From contig JARLGZ010000030.1 of NCBI GenBank assembly GCA_031292515.1, forward strand, positions 124,001 through 188,000: a stretch of 64,000 nucleotides of DNA, in the 5' to 3' direction. Below are positions 42,824 through 51,267 of this stretch, piece after piece (position 1 is the stretch's first letter; every line of letters begins with the position of its first letter). The translations under genes and the position numbers were made by a program. Below the pieces are notes generated by a model, which ran no database searches, was not told the DNA's origin, and worked only from the letters and a program-made list of their open reading frames with translations. Source of the DNA: Puia sp. Its GTDB lineage: Bacteria > Bacteroidota > Bacteroidia > Chitinophagales > Chitinophagaceae.

Positions 42824-42897
42824 TCGCCGGGAAGAAGAACAGGAATCGGGATGGTATAAATGCCCCCGATCTGCGGAATGCGGGTGTGAAACAGCGT

Positions 42898-43278
42898 CTA
42901 TGCCGGGCGGGAGAAGGATGGGGGCCCCCGGTGACGTTCTATAAGATGAAAAGAAGAAGGGACAAAGCTTCTGTAGCGGATAGCCGGCAGATCCACGGCA
43001 GGTGTGGCGGGCACTTCGACGATAGTTCCTTCCGTATAGGTCACGGGCAGAAAGAAATCGTCTACACAGTCGCAGCCTGTCGGAAGAAAATGCTTGTTTG
43101 CGGTGTTTTTGCCGGGATCGGATCTGTGCGAGCCATCTGTTCCGTTCTCCTGTAAGGGGCTGCTGTTGATCGTTGCATCCCGGTGGAACTGCTCATGTAT
43201 CCACAAACGCATACCTGCTTTCTGAAGAAACAGAAAAAGCAGGAGAACGGCAGTAAATCTGGCAGTCAGCTTGCGCAT
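42898..43278 (-). CDS. Small secreted Cys/His protein heading the metal-uptake locus
   Basis: This 126-residue protein has a signal peptide (ARFTAVLLLFLFLQKAGM) followed by LWIHEQFHRD, then a CDCVDDFFLPV motif and a C-terminal HRGPPSFSRP. This combination (WIH near the signal, a C-D-C-x-D-D core, RGPP tail) recurs in short proteins encoded before Bacteroidota TonB receptors, but function is unknown. The Cys, Asp and His residues could bind zinc. A TGTTGCA inverted repeat sits 15 bp before its ATG, consistent with Fur-family control. Confidence 0.65.
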   Translation of the reverse strand: MRKLTARFTAVLLLFLFLQKAGMRLWIHEQFHRDATINSSPLQENGTDGSHRSDPGKNTANKHFLPTGCDCVDDFFLPVTYTEGTIVEVPATPAVDLPAIRYRSFVPSSFHLIERHRGPPSFSRPA

Positions 43279-43292
43279 AAAAAATGCAGTGT

Positions 43293-43320
43293 TGTTGCAA
43301 ATATATAAATAAATGCAACA
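43293..43320. promoter_or_regulatory. TGTTGCA inverted repeat, candidate Fur/Zur operator in the locus promoter
   Basis: TGTTGCA at 43293-43299 and TGCAACA at 43314-43320 are perfect 7-bp inverted copies separated by 14 AT-rich bases. It lies between the divergent starts of the small secreted protein (43278) and the amidase (43382). This is where a metal-responsive repressor of the locus would be expected to bind. Its identity as a Zur box is inference. Confidence 0.5.
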
Positions 43321-43381
43321 CTAGTTCATAAAATTGGTTAATAAAATGTTGTCGATTGTCGTACCATTGCCCTTTTATCGG

Positions 43382-44404
43382 ATGAAAAAAGTCTTCACCT
43401 GGCTGATCCTGACGGCTACTTTTCTTTTCGGGGCTTCTTTTAGCGCCGGCCCTTTCCACGATTTCCATTCGTTGCGAAGCGTCGCCCCGTTCCATGCTGT
43501 ACCTTCTTTCAAAGGCAGGGCTCCGTTCCATACCGTGGGTTCTTTTGGAAGCAGCGGTCCCATACTGCGAACCATCGTACTCGATGCCGGGCATGGTGGG
43601 TTGGACCCAGGTACCGCCGGGTTGTTCTCGCATGAGAAGAATGTCACCTTGAAGATCACTTTGAAATTAGGCGCGGCCATTAAGAGGGCCTTCCCCGGTA
43701 CAAAGATTGTGTATACGCGCACCACCGACGCGTTACCCGGTAATGCGACAACGACGAAGCAAGGCATTTACAACAGGGCCATCATCGCCAACCAGGCGAA
43801 GGGAGATCTCTTTATTTCGATACACTGTGACGCCACCGTTGAGCCTCCCGGCGGGCATTACGAGGATCGTATAACCGGCTATCGGAAAAAAGCCGTGTAC
43901 ACCGGCCCCGGTCATTCCGGAAGAAGAAAAATCGTCGATGCTCCCATCCATCAATCCGTCTGGGTAAAAAATACAAAAATCGGCGCCACCGCCTTTATCT
44001 GGAAGGCGGACAGGAGTGACCTGAAAGGGGACGCCATCGACCAGATCGGCCAGGATTCGAAGGACGTGTCGGATGGGACCGATGCCTGGGATGCGGATGG
44101 GCCGGAGGCGAGGATCCGGGCGGAGCTGTACGAGAAAAAATATTTTAGCAGCAGCGCTTCGCTGGCCAACCTGGTCGAAGAAGAATTTGCAAAAGCCGGC
44201 CGGAAGACATGGGGGGTGAGACAAAGAGGGGCCGGTATAAAGGTCCTGGAGGCTACCGGGATGCCCAGTGTCCTGATAGAAACGGGATACCTGAGCAACA
44301 AGGAAGAAGAGCGTTATCTTAACGGTGACAGGGGGCAGCGGGAGATCGTCCGCAATATCGTACATGCTTTGGTGCGGTACTCACAAAAACCCGAAGGCAG
44401 ATAA
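43382..44404 (+). CDS. N-acetylmuramoyl-L-alanine amidase (Amidase_3)
   Basis: The 340-residue protein has a signal peptide (FTWLILTATFLFGASF) and a short linker with a repeated PFH-containing phrase (residues about 24-55). The zinc-amidase domain follows: IVLDAGHGGLDPGTAG with the first His ligand, HEKNVTLKITLKLG with Glu, DLFISIHCDA with the next His, and IETGYLSNKEEE with the catalytic Glu. It cleaves the bond between MurNAc and the stem peptide during cell separation or wall recycling. A long insert (about 165-265, rich in Lys, Gly and Asp) between motifs matches the regulatory insert of many AmiC-type enzymes. Confidence 0.9.
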   Translation: MKKVFTWLILTATFLFGASFSAGPFHDFHSLRSVAPFHAVPSFKGRAPFHTVGSFGSSGPILRTIVLDAGHGGLDPGTAGLFSHEKNVTLKITLKLGAAIKRAFPGTKIVYTRTTDALPGNATTTKQGIYNRAIIANQAKGDLFISIHCDATVEPPGGHYEDRITGYRKKAVYTGPGHSGRRKIVDAPIHQSVWVKNTKIGATAFIWKADRSDLKGDAIDQIGQDSKDVSDGTDAWDADGPEARIRAELYEKKYFSSSASLANLVEEEFAKAGRKTWGVRQRGAGIKVLEATGMPSVLIETGYLSNKEEERYLNGDRGQREIVRNIVHALVRYSQKPEGR

Positions 44405-44454
44405 AATAAGGATGCCGGAGATAAGCATACAGGTTTCTGAAAGAGGGGCGGGGA

Positions 44455-45348
44455 TTATTCCGGCTGCAGGGGAAGGCCCGGCGTTTCTTTCTTCTTACTT
44501 TTTGCGATGGCCAGCAGGATGCCTGCTCCTATAAAAGGTATGCTCAGTATCTGCCCCATATTCAGCAACCAGTGACTTTCGAAGGCTTCCTGGTCTTCCT
44601 TGGCAAATTCGATAAAGAACCGGATCGTGAAGAGACCCGCCAGTAAAAGGCCAAAGAGGAAGCCGTCCGCTCTCCGGGGATTGCCGCTCTCCCGGATGGT
44701 GATATTTTCCAAAGCCGGGCTATTCCCCGGGCGGATACTTCCCGAATAGAGCCGATAAAGCATTCCGGCCAGCAGCAGGTAGGACAGGGCTTCATACAGC
44801 TGCGCGGGATGCCGTGGTATAAAGTCTACCCGTTCGAAGATGAACGCAAATGGCAGGTCGCTGGGCTTCCCGATGATCTCGGAATTGAACAGGTTGCCTA
44901 TCCTTATAAAAAAGGCGGCGATGGGTATAACGAGGCTGAGCCTGTCAAGCAGCCAGAAAGGAGGTTTGGCGTATTTCCTGCACCACCAGAGGGCTGCCAG
45001 GAGGATACCGACGGCTCCCCCGTGACTGGCCAGACCCTGAAAACCGGTAAATTCCAGGTGGCCGTTTTGCAGACTTACCGGGCTGATGATTTCGAGGAGA
45101 TGGTGTTTAAAATAGGCCCAGTCGTAGAAGAGGCAATGACCCAGCCTGGCGCCGATCAGGGTGGCCAGGAAAATCGATACGGTCAGTTTTTCCAGCAGTA
45201 TCAATGGCACCCCTTCCCGGACGAAGAAGGATTTCATGATCCGGTAGCTGAAAAAGAAGGCGAGCAGAAATCCCAGCGAATAATAGCGTAATGCGAAACC
45301 CCCGATCCGGAAGATCTCCGGATTTATATTCCAATTGATAAATAGCAT
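44455..45348 (-). CDS. lgt: Prolipoprotein diacylglyceryl transferase
   Basis: The 297-residue inner-membrane enzyme transfers diacylglycerol from phosphatidylglycerol to the lipobox cysteine. It has about seven membrane helices. The Lgt signature RIGNLFNSEIIGKPSDLPFAF lies mid-protein, GHCLFYDWAYF is the Lgt His-containing segment, and RHPAQLYEALSYLLL follows, as in the family. Given the many lipoproteins in this window (7833, 41755, 48486, 51268) it is essential for this envelope. Divergent from the START gene across 137 bp. Confidence 0.95.
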   Translation of the reverse strand: MLFINWNINPEIFRIGGFALRYYSLGFLLAFFFSYRIMKSFFVREGVPLILLEKLTVSIFLATLIGARLGHCLFYDWAYFKHHLLEIISPVSLQNGHLEFTGFQGLASHGGAVGILLAALWWCRKYAKPPFWLLDRLSLVIPIAAFFIRIGNLFNSEIIGKPSDLPFAFIFERVDFIPRHPAQLYEALSYLLLAGMLYRLYSGSIRPGNSPALENITIRESGNPRRADGFLFGLLLAGLFTIRFFIEFAKEDQEAFESHWLLNMGQILSIPFIGAGILLAIAKSKKKETPGLPLQPE

Positions 45349-45485
45349 GTTGTGAAAAGGTTGGCCGGGTTAAAATTCCTGTATTAAAGTGGAACCGGGA
45401 AAATTTTTTTATTAAATTGTTAATAAGGGTATTTGCGTATAGACAGGGCAATATGTGTGGCGATTCCTGCGTATCTTATGTTGCG

Positions 45486-46124
45486 ATGAGGATTTTCTTA
45501 CTATTTCTACTGGTGATGGCGGGAGACCGCCTGATTGCGCAGTCTGATTGGAGTTTAAAAAGGGATAAGGACGGTATCCGGGTATACAGCCGGAGCAGCG
45601 ACCACTCAAAATTCAATGAGATCAGGGCTGAATTCTCCATGCACGCAAGTTTGTCCGAGCTGGCGGCCGTAATGCTGGACGCCGAGGATCATGTGCAGTG
45701 GCAATACAGTACAAAGTCATCCTACCTGTTGCAAAGGGTCAGCGAATCGGAGCTGTATTTCTATAATGAGATCAATGCGCCCTGGCCGGTTGCCAACAGG
45801 GATCTGATCGTTCACCTGACAATCACTCAAAATCCCGCTACCCGGGTCATGACGATGGCGGCTGTTTGTACACCCGGGTTTAGTCCTGTCCATCCTTCTA
45901 TCGTCCGTGTTCCTGTCTCCAAAGCGGTTTGGACCGTCACACCCGTGACCGGCGATTCGCTGCGCGTCGAATATGTGATGGAAATAGATCCGGGCGGTTC
46001 GGTTCCCGCCTGGCTGATCAATATGTTCGCTACAAAAGGACCGTATGAATCCTTCAGGAACCTGCGTCAGCAGGTCCTGCTTCCCAAATACCAGCAGGCC
46101 CGGTTGTCATTTATTACGAATTGA
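45486..46124 (+). CDS. START-domain lipid-binding protein, secreted
   Basis: This 212-residue protein has a signal peptide (RIFLLFLLVMAGDRLIAQ) and a START/SRPBCC fold: SDWSLKRDKDGIRVYSRSS, LAAVMLDAEDHVQWQYSTKSS, YNEINAPWPVANRDLIVHLTI and PAWLINMFATKGPYESFRNLRQQV. START domains bind lipids in a hydrophobic groove; a periplasmic lipid or hydrophobe carrier is plausible. The ATG at 45486 is used because the signal begins there, though the frame extends upstream. Confidence 0.87.
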   Translation: MRIFLLFLLVMAGDRLIAQSDWSLKRDKDGIRVYSRSSDHSKFNEIRAEFSMHASLSELAAVMLDAEDHVQWQYSTKSSYLLQRVSESELYFYNEINAPWPVANRDLIVHLTITQNPATRVMTMAAVCTPGFSPVHPSIVRVPVSKAVWTVTPVTGDSLRVEYVMEIDPGGSVPAWLINMFATKGPYESFRNLRQQVLLPKYQQARLSFITN

Positions 46125-46265
46125 GGTTTGGAATGTTGAAACCACGCGGATCGACGAGTCGGGGGCAGGTATTTTTTTTCGGAAAACAGCGATTTACCGG
46201 TAAACTGACAAGGTCGGAAGAGACGACGGTTTACCAGCAAATCGAAAAAAATCAAAAAGGCATAT

Positions 46266-47045
46266 TCACTTGAATAATTTGTCTATCACGAGGTTCAGGA
46301 CTTCGAGGAAGACCAGGATGATGATGATCCATTCGAGAAAGGTGCTGTTCCGGTATTGGAGAAGGTCTTTGCAGAGTTCCAGGTTCTCCTTGACGATCTC
46401 CAGCCCTTCCCGGATATCGCGGAATCTTTCCTGCAGGTCGAATGTGCGCTTGAGTTCCAGATCTATCCTGTTCAGGTTCTCATTCTCCCAGGTTTCGGGG
46501 GGCGAATCGAAGATATAGAGGTTTTCGGAGATCCTGTTTTTCAGGTTTAGGGTCTTGCCGATGAATTTTTTCAGTTTGGTGCCGGAGATAGCCAGCCGGC
46601 CCAGTCTTTCGAGGTTTTGGATATGGTAGCTCGTCTCTTCCTGTAATTTATTCGTCTGTTCTGAATAATAGTCCAGGGCTACGGACTGGGAGACGTTCAG
46701 CATGATCAGCCGGAGGGTTTCGGCATCCGCATTGATGATCTCTATCTTGTTATAGCCGAACTTATTCTCCCGTGCGTTTGGGTAGACTTCAAATTCTTCA
46801 TTCAGCTTCTGGTCAAAAAGGTTCTTGCAAAACGGGGCGATTTTTTCGAGGTAAGCGTGGATTTCGCGTTCCGTATAGTTCAGGAAGCAGACCACGCCAT
46901 ATTTAAACACGTATAAAAAGGATTCCTCGCCGGTCTTGTAGAAAAGCTCGTCAGCATCGGAGTGATAAATGCCTTCTTTAAACGATGACCTGAATAATTT
47001 GATGTCGATACTATCCGATACCTGGTATGATAAGACCTTTAGCAT
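46266..47045 (-). CDS. RMD1/YagE-family protein (DUF155)
   Basis: The 259-residue protein has the DUF155 core (YVFKYGVVCFLNYTEREIHAYL and ENLYIFDSPPETWENENL, LQERFRDIREGLEIVKENLELCKDLLQYRN) and one C-terminal membrane helix (FLEWIIIILVFLEVLNLVI). Eukaryotic RMD1 proteins localise to membranes and mitochondria; the bacterial role is not known. It is followed, on the same strand, by no close partner; the PAP2 gene lies 54 bp upstream. Confidence 0.85.
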   Translation of the reverse strand: MLKVLSYQVSDSIDIKLFRSSFKEGIYHSDADELFYKTGEESFLYVFKYGVVCFLNYTEREIHAYLEKIAPFCKNLFDQKLNEEFEVYPNARENKFGYNKIEIINADAETLRLIMLNVSQSVALDYYSEQTNKLQEETSYHIQNLERLGRLAISGTKLKKFIGKTLNLKNRISENLYIFDSPPETWENENLNRIDLELKRTFDLQERFRDIREGLEIVKENLELCKDLLQYRNSTFLEWIIIILVFLEVLNLVIDKLFK

Positions 47046-47099
47046 AGTGCCGTCCTGCGGGCTGCCATTTCCTGCAAAGTAAGGGATTTTGCCTTTCGG

Positions 47100-47804
47100 C
47101 TATCCGTTGTATTGTTTTTTTTCCTGGATGAACTGAAAGCAGAGGAAGGAAAGGGACAGCCAGATCAGGGCCAGGAAAAAGCTGCCGATCGTATCGGTGG
47201 CGAAATGGACATGAAGGTAGATCCTGCTCATCGCGATGAGCAGGGCGAATACGGATAGCAATAGGGTGTAGATCCATTTAAGGGTCTTTGAAAGACCGCT
47301 CTTCCAGACGAGGTAGATCATAACGCCGCTGAAGGTGAAGCCTCCCAGGGCATGCCCGCTTGGAAAACTATAGCCTCCGGCACCGTCGAAGTTAGGAGGG
47401 AGCGGCCGGTCCCTCCGGAATATCTCTTTCAAAAAGAGCCCCAGCAGCAGGCTGACCAGCGCGATTACCACGGCCGAGATGGCGTATTTTTTCTTTTTCC
47501 TTATCCAAAGAAAGATCCCTACTATCAAATAGGCGGGGATCAGGAATCCGCCTGTTCCAAAAAAAGTGACAAACAGGGCGATCCGGGTATGGGTTTCGGA
47601 CCAGTATCTGCTGAAAAAATCGGAGATCTGGTGATCCAGCAGGTCGCGTTTTTCGACCACGAATACATTTACGATCATGCTGAAAAAAAGGGCTGAGAGG
47701 AGGAGCAGACCTGTCGCGACCGCCGATTCGATAGAAAAAAGCCTAAGCCAAACGGATGTTTTTTTATTGGAAGACAAAGTGTTGTATCGGTTTTGATGCC
47801 CCAA
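47100..47804 (-). CDS. PAP2-family membrane phosphatase
   Basis: This 234-residue six-helix protein carries the three PAP2 active-site motifs: KEIFRRDRPLP, SFPSGHA and SRIYLHVHFATD. It dephosphorylates lipid phosphates such as undecaprenyl pyrophosphate or phosphatidate. No ATG is in a suitable place; the apparent start at 47804 is TTG, with another TTG 10 codons later also possible. It probably shares a transcript with the RMD1 gene downstream. Confidence 0.9.
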   Translation of the reverse strand: MGHQNRYNTLSSNKKTSVWLRLFSIESAVATGLLLLSALFFSMIVNVFVVEKRDLLDHQISDFFSRYWSETHTRIALFVTFFGTGGFLIPAYLIVGIFLWIRKKKKYAISAVVIALVSLLLGLFLKEIFRRDRPLPPNFDGAGGYSFPSGHALGGFTFSGVMIYLVWKSGLSKTLKWIYTLLLSVFALLIAMSRIYLHVHFATDTIGSFFLALIWLSLSFLCFQFIQEKKQYNG

Positions 47805-47992
47805 AATTAGAAATAAATTCCGGTATCTTACCAGGAGAATGGCACTATCTGTAATAAGAGCATACCCGCTGCTGTGATAACAGAATATCGCCGCTGCAAT
47901 GCGAGAATACCGGTGTTGCTTTCTAAGGAATAGAAGTTATCCGGGGAATAAAGCTATCAGCGGAATAACAGATACTTAACAGGGGCTTAACA

Positions 47993-48532
47993 GGAGCTGT
48001 TTTCAAGCCATTTACGATCCGGGTATTTTTCGATGGGCCGAATACCGGTCATCTCCGGGAAAGTTTTGAAAAGGATGCATCGCTGCTGGCTCCCTTTCTC
48101 AATGGCATCGTCATCTCCCATACCGATGATCCGGGAACTGCCAATTATATCGTCACCGCCAATCCCCTGGTGAGGACGCACTAACAGTTAAGCTGGGACG
48201 AGCATGGGAATATTTACAAGGCCAGGAACGAGGTCAATATAAACCAGGTGTTCAATTATAAGGAGCAGGAGCAACGCCTGAGACGGTATCTGCTGATCTG
48301 TCTCGGGGATTTTCGCTTTTCCGGTTATCCTGCTACCGCCTATACCGGGAACTCCTGCCTGTATTCCTTCCGGGATCCCATATCCGATTTCGATACCAAA
48401 GTGATCCGGTTACAGTATAGCGCTATCGCCAAACCGGGGATGAAAGAGTCCGAGTTTCACGATGCGCTGAAAAGTACGAACCAGCTTATCTATGCGGGTA
48501 AGTGGTGTCAAAAGAAGCGGGTCGGTCGGTAA
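47993..48532 (+). pseudogene. DUF2927-like secreted protein, broken by an in-frame TAA
   Basis: One frame reads KPFTIRVFFDGPNTGHLRESF and DDPGTANYIVTANPL, then a TAA at 48182-48184, then in the same frame QLSWDEHGNIYKARNEVN, LRRYLLICLGDFRFSGYP and RLQYSAIAKPGMKESEFHDAL to a stop at 48530. This order resembles DUF2927 proteins, which have a metalloprotease-like or adhesion role. There is also no intact N-terminus: the preceding 150 bp contain several stops. Its last 47 bp overlap the opposite-strand hydrolase. Read-through of the stop is unlikely but not excluded. Confidence 0.5.
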
Positions 48533-49673
48533 GCAACTGGTTGATATATCCCCGGGTGGAAACCGTTGGGGGTTCCTGTTCATCCAATGGCTTCAGGTAT
48601 TCATCGAAAAAGACGCCGGCAAGACTGCAGACCATGGAATGGCGTGCGCTGTCGATGTCGATCAGCTCCGGCGAAACTGCCTTTGCGATGGTCACTATCG
48701 AAGAGAAGTCTTCGTGGATAGATTTGTTCAGCTTTAGAAAATAGTTGTGCTTTGAACGCATGTATCGTGGGAGCAGGTAGACCGAGTCGAAAACGGCCGG
48801 GTGTTCGCTGCTGAGGTATAGATAAGGGGTTGTGATCTGCCCCGGGTCAAAGGGAGGTATTTGCCGGTTCTGTGTGTACCATGTGTCCCAGGCGGTATCG
48901 GTGCCATAATAATGGATCTCGGTCCCGTCAAAAGAGAGGAGCGCCTTAAAGTCCTGATTCGCCATGGCTGCTTTGGTCGCCGAACTGCCGCCAAGGCTCC
49001 AGCTCAACAGGCCTATCCGACTGGTATCGATAAAGGGGAGTGCGCTCATGGTCTGCCTGGTAAACAGGATATCGCGCACCTGCTCGTCGAGGTCGATGGG
49101 GGCCGTCATATATCCGGGATATTTGCCTACCGAACTGATTGCGGCGACGACATATCCCCGTTTTGCAAGGCTGTCGAAGAGGATGGGATTCTCCCAACTG
49201 CTGCCATTCATGCCGGCGGCGTAGATAATCAGGGGTGATCTTCTGACCGGCCATTGCAGGCTGTCATAGATATCCATTTTATATCCCAGTATCTTAAAGG
49301 CGTTTTCAACATGCAGGTATTCGGCGATACTGGCAGCCAGGGCCTGGCTCGTCCGTCGGCAGGAATCGATCGGAGTTTTGTAATTTATCCGCTGTTCATA
49401 TTGATCCAGCAGTTGTCCATAGGTCAGCGGCGGCCGGGCGGGTTTTTCCGCGGAGGGATAGAAAACATCGATTTTGACAGGCCGGAAATACATGGGCGCG
49501 GTGGCATCGGAAGTGGTATCGAACGTCCTGCTCTTGTCGAATTCCTTCAGGATGGCAAGTCCTGTATAGACGGGGGCTTGCTGCTGTTCTTTTTTATGAA
49601 AGCATGACCCTGTAAACAGGAGTGCAAAAAACAAACAAGGGTAAGACGACAGGGGGAGCAGGCCTTTTGGCAT
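48486..49673 (-). CDS. Lipoprotein alpha/beta hydrolase
   Basis: The 395-residue protein begins with a lipoprotein signal (LSSYPCLFFALLFTGSC) and folds as an alpha/beta hydrolase of the PAF-acetylhydrolase or dienelactone-hydrolase type. The nucleophile elbow is LLSWSLGGSS. SPLIIYAAGMNGSSWENPILFDSLAKRGYVVAAI-like sequence forms the oxyanion and strand region (near residues 145-178). A late SIHEDF may hold the catalytic His. It cleaves esters or lactones, substrate unknown. Tail end overlaps the DUF2927-like remnant on the other strand. Confidence 0.85.
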   Translation of the reverse strand: MPKGLLPLSSYPCLFFALLFTGSCFHKKEQQQAPVYTGLAILKEFDKSRTFDTTSDATAPMYFRPVKIDVFYPSAEKPARPPLTYGQLLDQYEQRINYKTPIDSCRRTSQALAASIAEYLHVENAFKILGYKMDIYDSLQWPVRRSPLIIYAAGMNGSSWENPILFDSLAKRGYVVAAISSVGKYPGYMTAPIDLDEQVRDILFTRQTMSALPFIDTSRIGLLSWSLGGSSATKAAMANQDFKALLSFDGTEIHYYGTDTAWDTWYTQNRQIPPFDPGQITTPYLYLSSEHPAVFDSVYLLPRYMRSKHNYFLKLNKSIHEDFSSIVTIAKAVSPELIDIDSARHSMVCSLAGVFFDEYLKPLDEQEPPTVSTRGYINQLLTDRPASFDTTYPHR

Positions 49674-49812
49674 GTGGTGGGTTTATCGATGATTTGTCGA
49701 TGAAAAGATAGAGAGAAAACATCTGTGAAATTCCCTGGGGCGGGAGGATTTTGAAAATATTAACATGTAAGCGAAATCGATAATAAATCCGGAAATTTGA
49801 CAAAAATCAGGT

Positions 49813-50478
49813 ATGGAACTTATCGTTAAGATACTATTGATTCAACAGGTGACGCATGACGTCCGTCGTTTTCGGGTCGAGAAGCCGGTGGGGTATACTT
49901 TTAAGCCCGGGCAGGCCACGGAAGTGTCCATCAATAAGCCGGCGTGGCGGCAGGAGAAGAGGCCCTTCACCTTTACTTCTTTGCAGGGAGATCCGTTCCT
50001 GGAATTCACGATCAAGCGTTACCCCGATCATCATGGAGTTACCGACCAGTTGCATCAGTTGGGCGCCGGTGACGAGTTGGTGTTGCGCGATGTGTGGGGA
50101 GCGATCGAATATAAGGGGCCGGGTATTTTCATTGCCGGGGGCGCCGGGATTACTCCTTTTCTGGCTATCTTACGTCAACTGTCTGTAGAGGGAAAGTTGG
50201 ACGGTAATACTCTCTTCTTTTCCAATAAGACCCCGGCCGATACCATCGATCAGAAGGAATTAAAGACGATGCTCGGCGACCGCGTGGAATTCATATTTAC
50301 CGGTGGTAGCGGCGAAGGGTATACGAAAGGGTATATAGACGAGGCTTTCCTGAAACAGCGTGTAAAGGATTTCGGGACGCATTTCTATATCTGCGGTCCC
50401 GATCCGATGATAGCGGGTCTGTCGGCTATCCTGAAAGGGCTGGGTGCTTCACCGGATGCCGTGGTGTTTGAGAAGTGA
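49813..50478 (+). CDS. Ferredoxin/flavodoxin reductase-like FAD oxidoreductase
   Basis: The 221-residue protein has an FAD-binding beta-barrel (GQATEVSINKPAWRQEKRPFTFTSL with the RPFTFTS flavin motif) and an NAD(P)-binding domain (GPGIFIAGGAGITPFLAILR, and FYICGPDPMIAGLSAILK). It transfers electrons between NAD(P)H and a carrier or flavodoxin. No ferredoxin domain is fused. The last 16 bp, including the stop codon, are repeated immediately downstream. Confidence 0.88.
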   Translation: MELIVKILLIQQVTHDVRRFRVEKPVGYTFKPGQATEVSINKPAWRQEKRPFTFTSLQGDPFLEFTIKRYPDHHGVTDQLHQLGAGDELVLRDVWGAIEYKGPGIFIAGGAGITPFLAILRQLSVEGKLDGNTLFFSNKTPADTIDQKELKTMLGDRVEFIFTGGSGEGYTKGYIDEAFLKQRVKDFGTHFYICGPDPMIAGLSAILKGLGASPDAVVFEK

Positions 50479-50496
50479 TGTGTTTGAGAAGTGATG
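50465..50496 (+). repeat. 16-bp perfect tandem duplication including a stop codon
   Basis: TGTTTGAGAAGTGATG occurs at 50465-50480, where it contains the TGA of the reductase gene, and again at 50481-50496. The duplicated 3' end merges into the heptamer array that follows. Confidence 0.85.
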
Positions 50497-50500
50497 TGGT

Positions 50501-50549
50501 GGTAGTGAGGGGTGAGTAGTCAGTAGTCAGCAGTGAGTAGTGGATAGAC
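50501..50549 (+). repeat. Heptanucleotide tandem repeat, block B
   Basis: Seven 7-bp units: GGTAGTG, AGGGGTG, AGTAGTC, AGTAGTC, AGCAGTG, AGTAGTG, GATAGAC. Same family as blocks at 12721 and 59579. Confidence 0.75.
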
Positions 50550-50559
50550 GGTGTTGAGG

Positions 50560-50790
50560 GAATGTGAGGGGATCTGAGCGAACGAGGAGGGGAGTAGTTG
50601 AATGAGGAGAGGGAGGTGAGGAGCGGTGGTAGAAAAGGGATAGAAGCAGAAAAGGGGAGAAGAAGAGAAGGAGAAAAGAGTAGAAGGGGGGAAGGAGTAG
50701 TTTAGGGTCAGAGAGAGACAAGGAGGGATGAGGCCGGATTTGGGAGCGGGGCGACGAGGAGGGGCCAGGGGGATGGAGGGATGGCAGATT
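50560..50790 (+). other. Long purine-rich tract before the Dabb gene
   Basis: About 230 bp of the plus strand are mostly A and G (repeated GGAG, GAAAAGG, AGAAGAG motifs), with only scattered T and C. No gene is visible. Together with the heptamers it fills the 336-bp gap between the reductase and the Dabb gene. Confidence 0.7.
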
Positions 50791-50814
50791 TTGAACGACG
50801 GAAATAATACGTAT

Positions 50815-51228
50815 ATGCATACATCCAACAGGAGAAAGTTTATCGCTTCGGCGGCGACCATCGCCATCGGGACTGCTGTTTCCGCCACGCCGTTGTTGAA
50901 TGAGCCGGCCGCTAAGAAAAAGCCGTTGGCCCATCACGTGTTTTTCTGGTTAAAAAATCCCGGCTCCATCGAGGACCGGGATAAGTTGGTCGAAGGGGTG
51001 AAGACCCTCGCAAAGATTGAAACGATCCGCGAGATCCATGTCGGCGTGCTGGCTGCGACGGAAAAACGGGATGTCGTCGACGCCTCCTGGCAGGTGTCCG
51101 AACTGATGTTCTTCAGCGACGTGGAAGGGCAGCGCACCTACCAGGATCATCCGGTACATCTCGACTTCATCAAAAACTACGGTCATCTCTGGCAAAAGGT
51201 GATCGTCTATGACGCCATGGAGGTATAG
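50815..51228 (+). CDS. Tat-exported Dabb-domain (stress-responsive alpha/beta-barrel) protein
   Basis: This 137-residue protein has a twin-arginine signal (SNRRKFIASAATIAIG) and a Dabb domain: LAHHVFFWLKNPGSIEDRDKL, ETIREIHVGVLA and YQDHPVHLDFIKNYGHLW. Dabb dimers form a beta-barrel like that of monooxygenases and are linked to stress responses; activity here is unknown. I chose the ATG at 50815 since the Tat motif follows; upstream codons lie in the purine tract. Confidence 0.85.
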   Translation: MHTSNRRKFIASAATIAIGTAVSATPLLNEPAAKKKPLAHHVFFWLKNPGSIEDRDKLVEGVKTLAKIETIREIHVGVLAATEKRDVVDASWQVSELMFFSDVEGQRTYQDHPVHLDFIKNYGHLWQKVIVYDAMEV

Positions 51229-51267
51229 GAGAGTATCCCGCGGATCGGACAAGTGTCAATATCCGGG

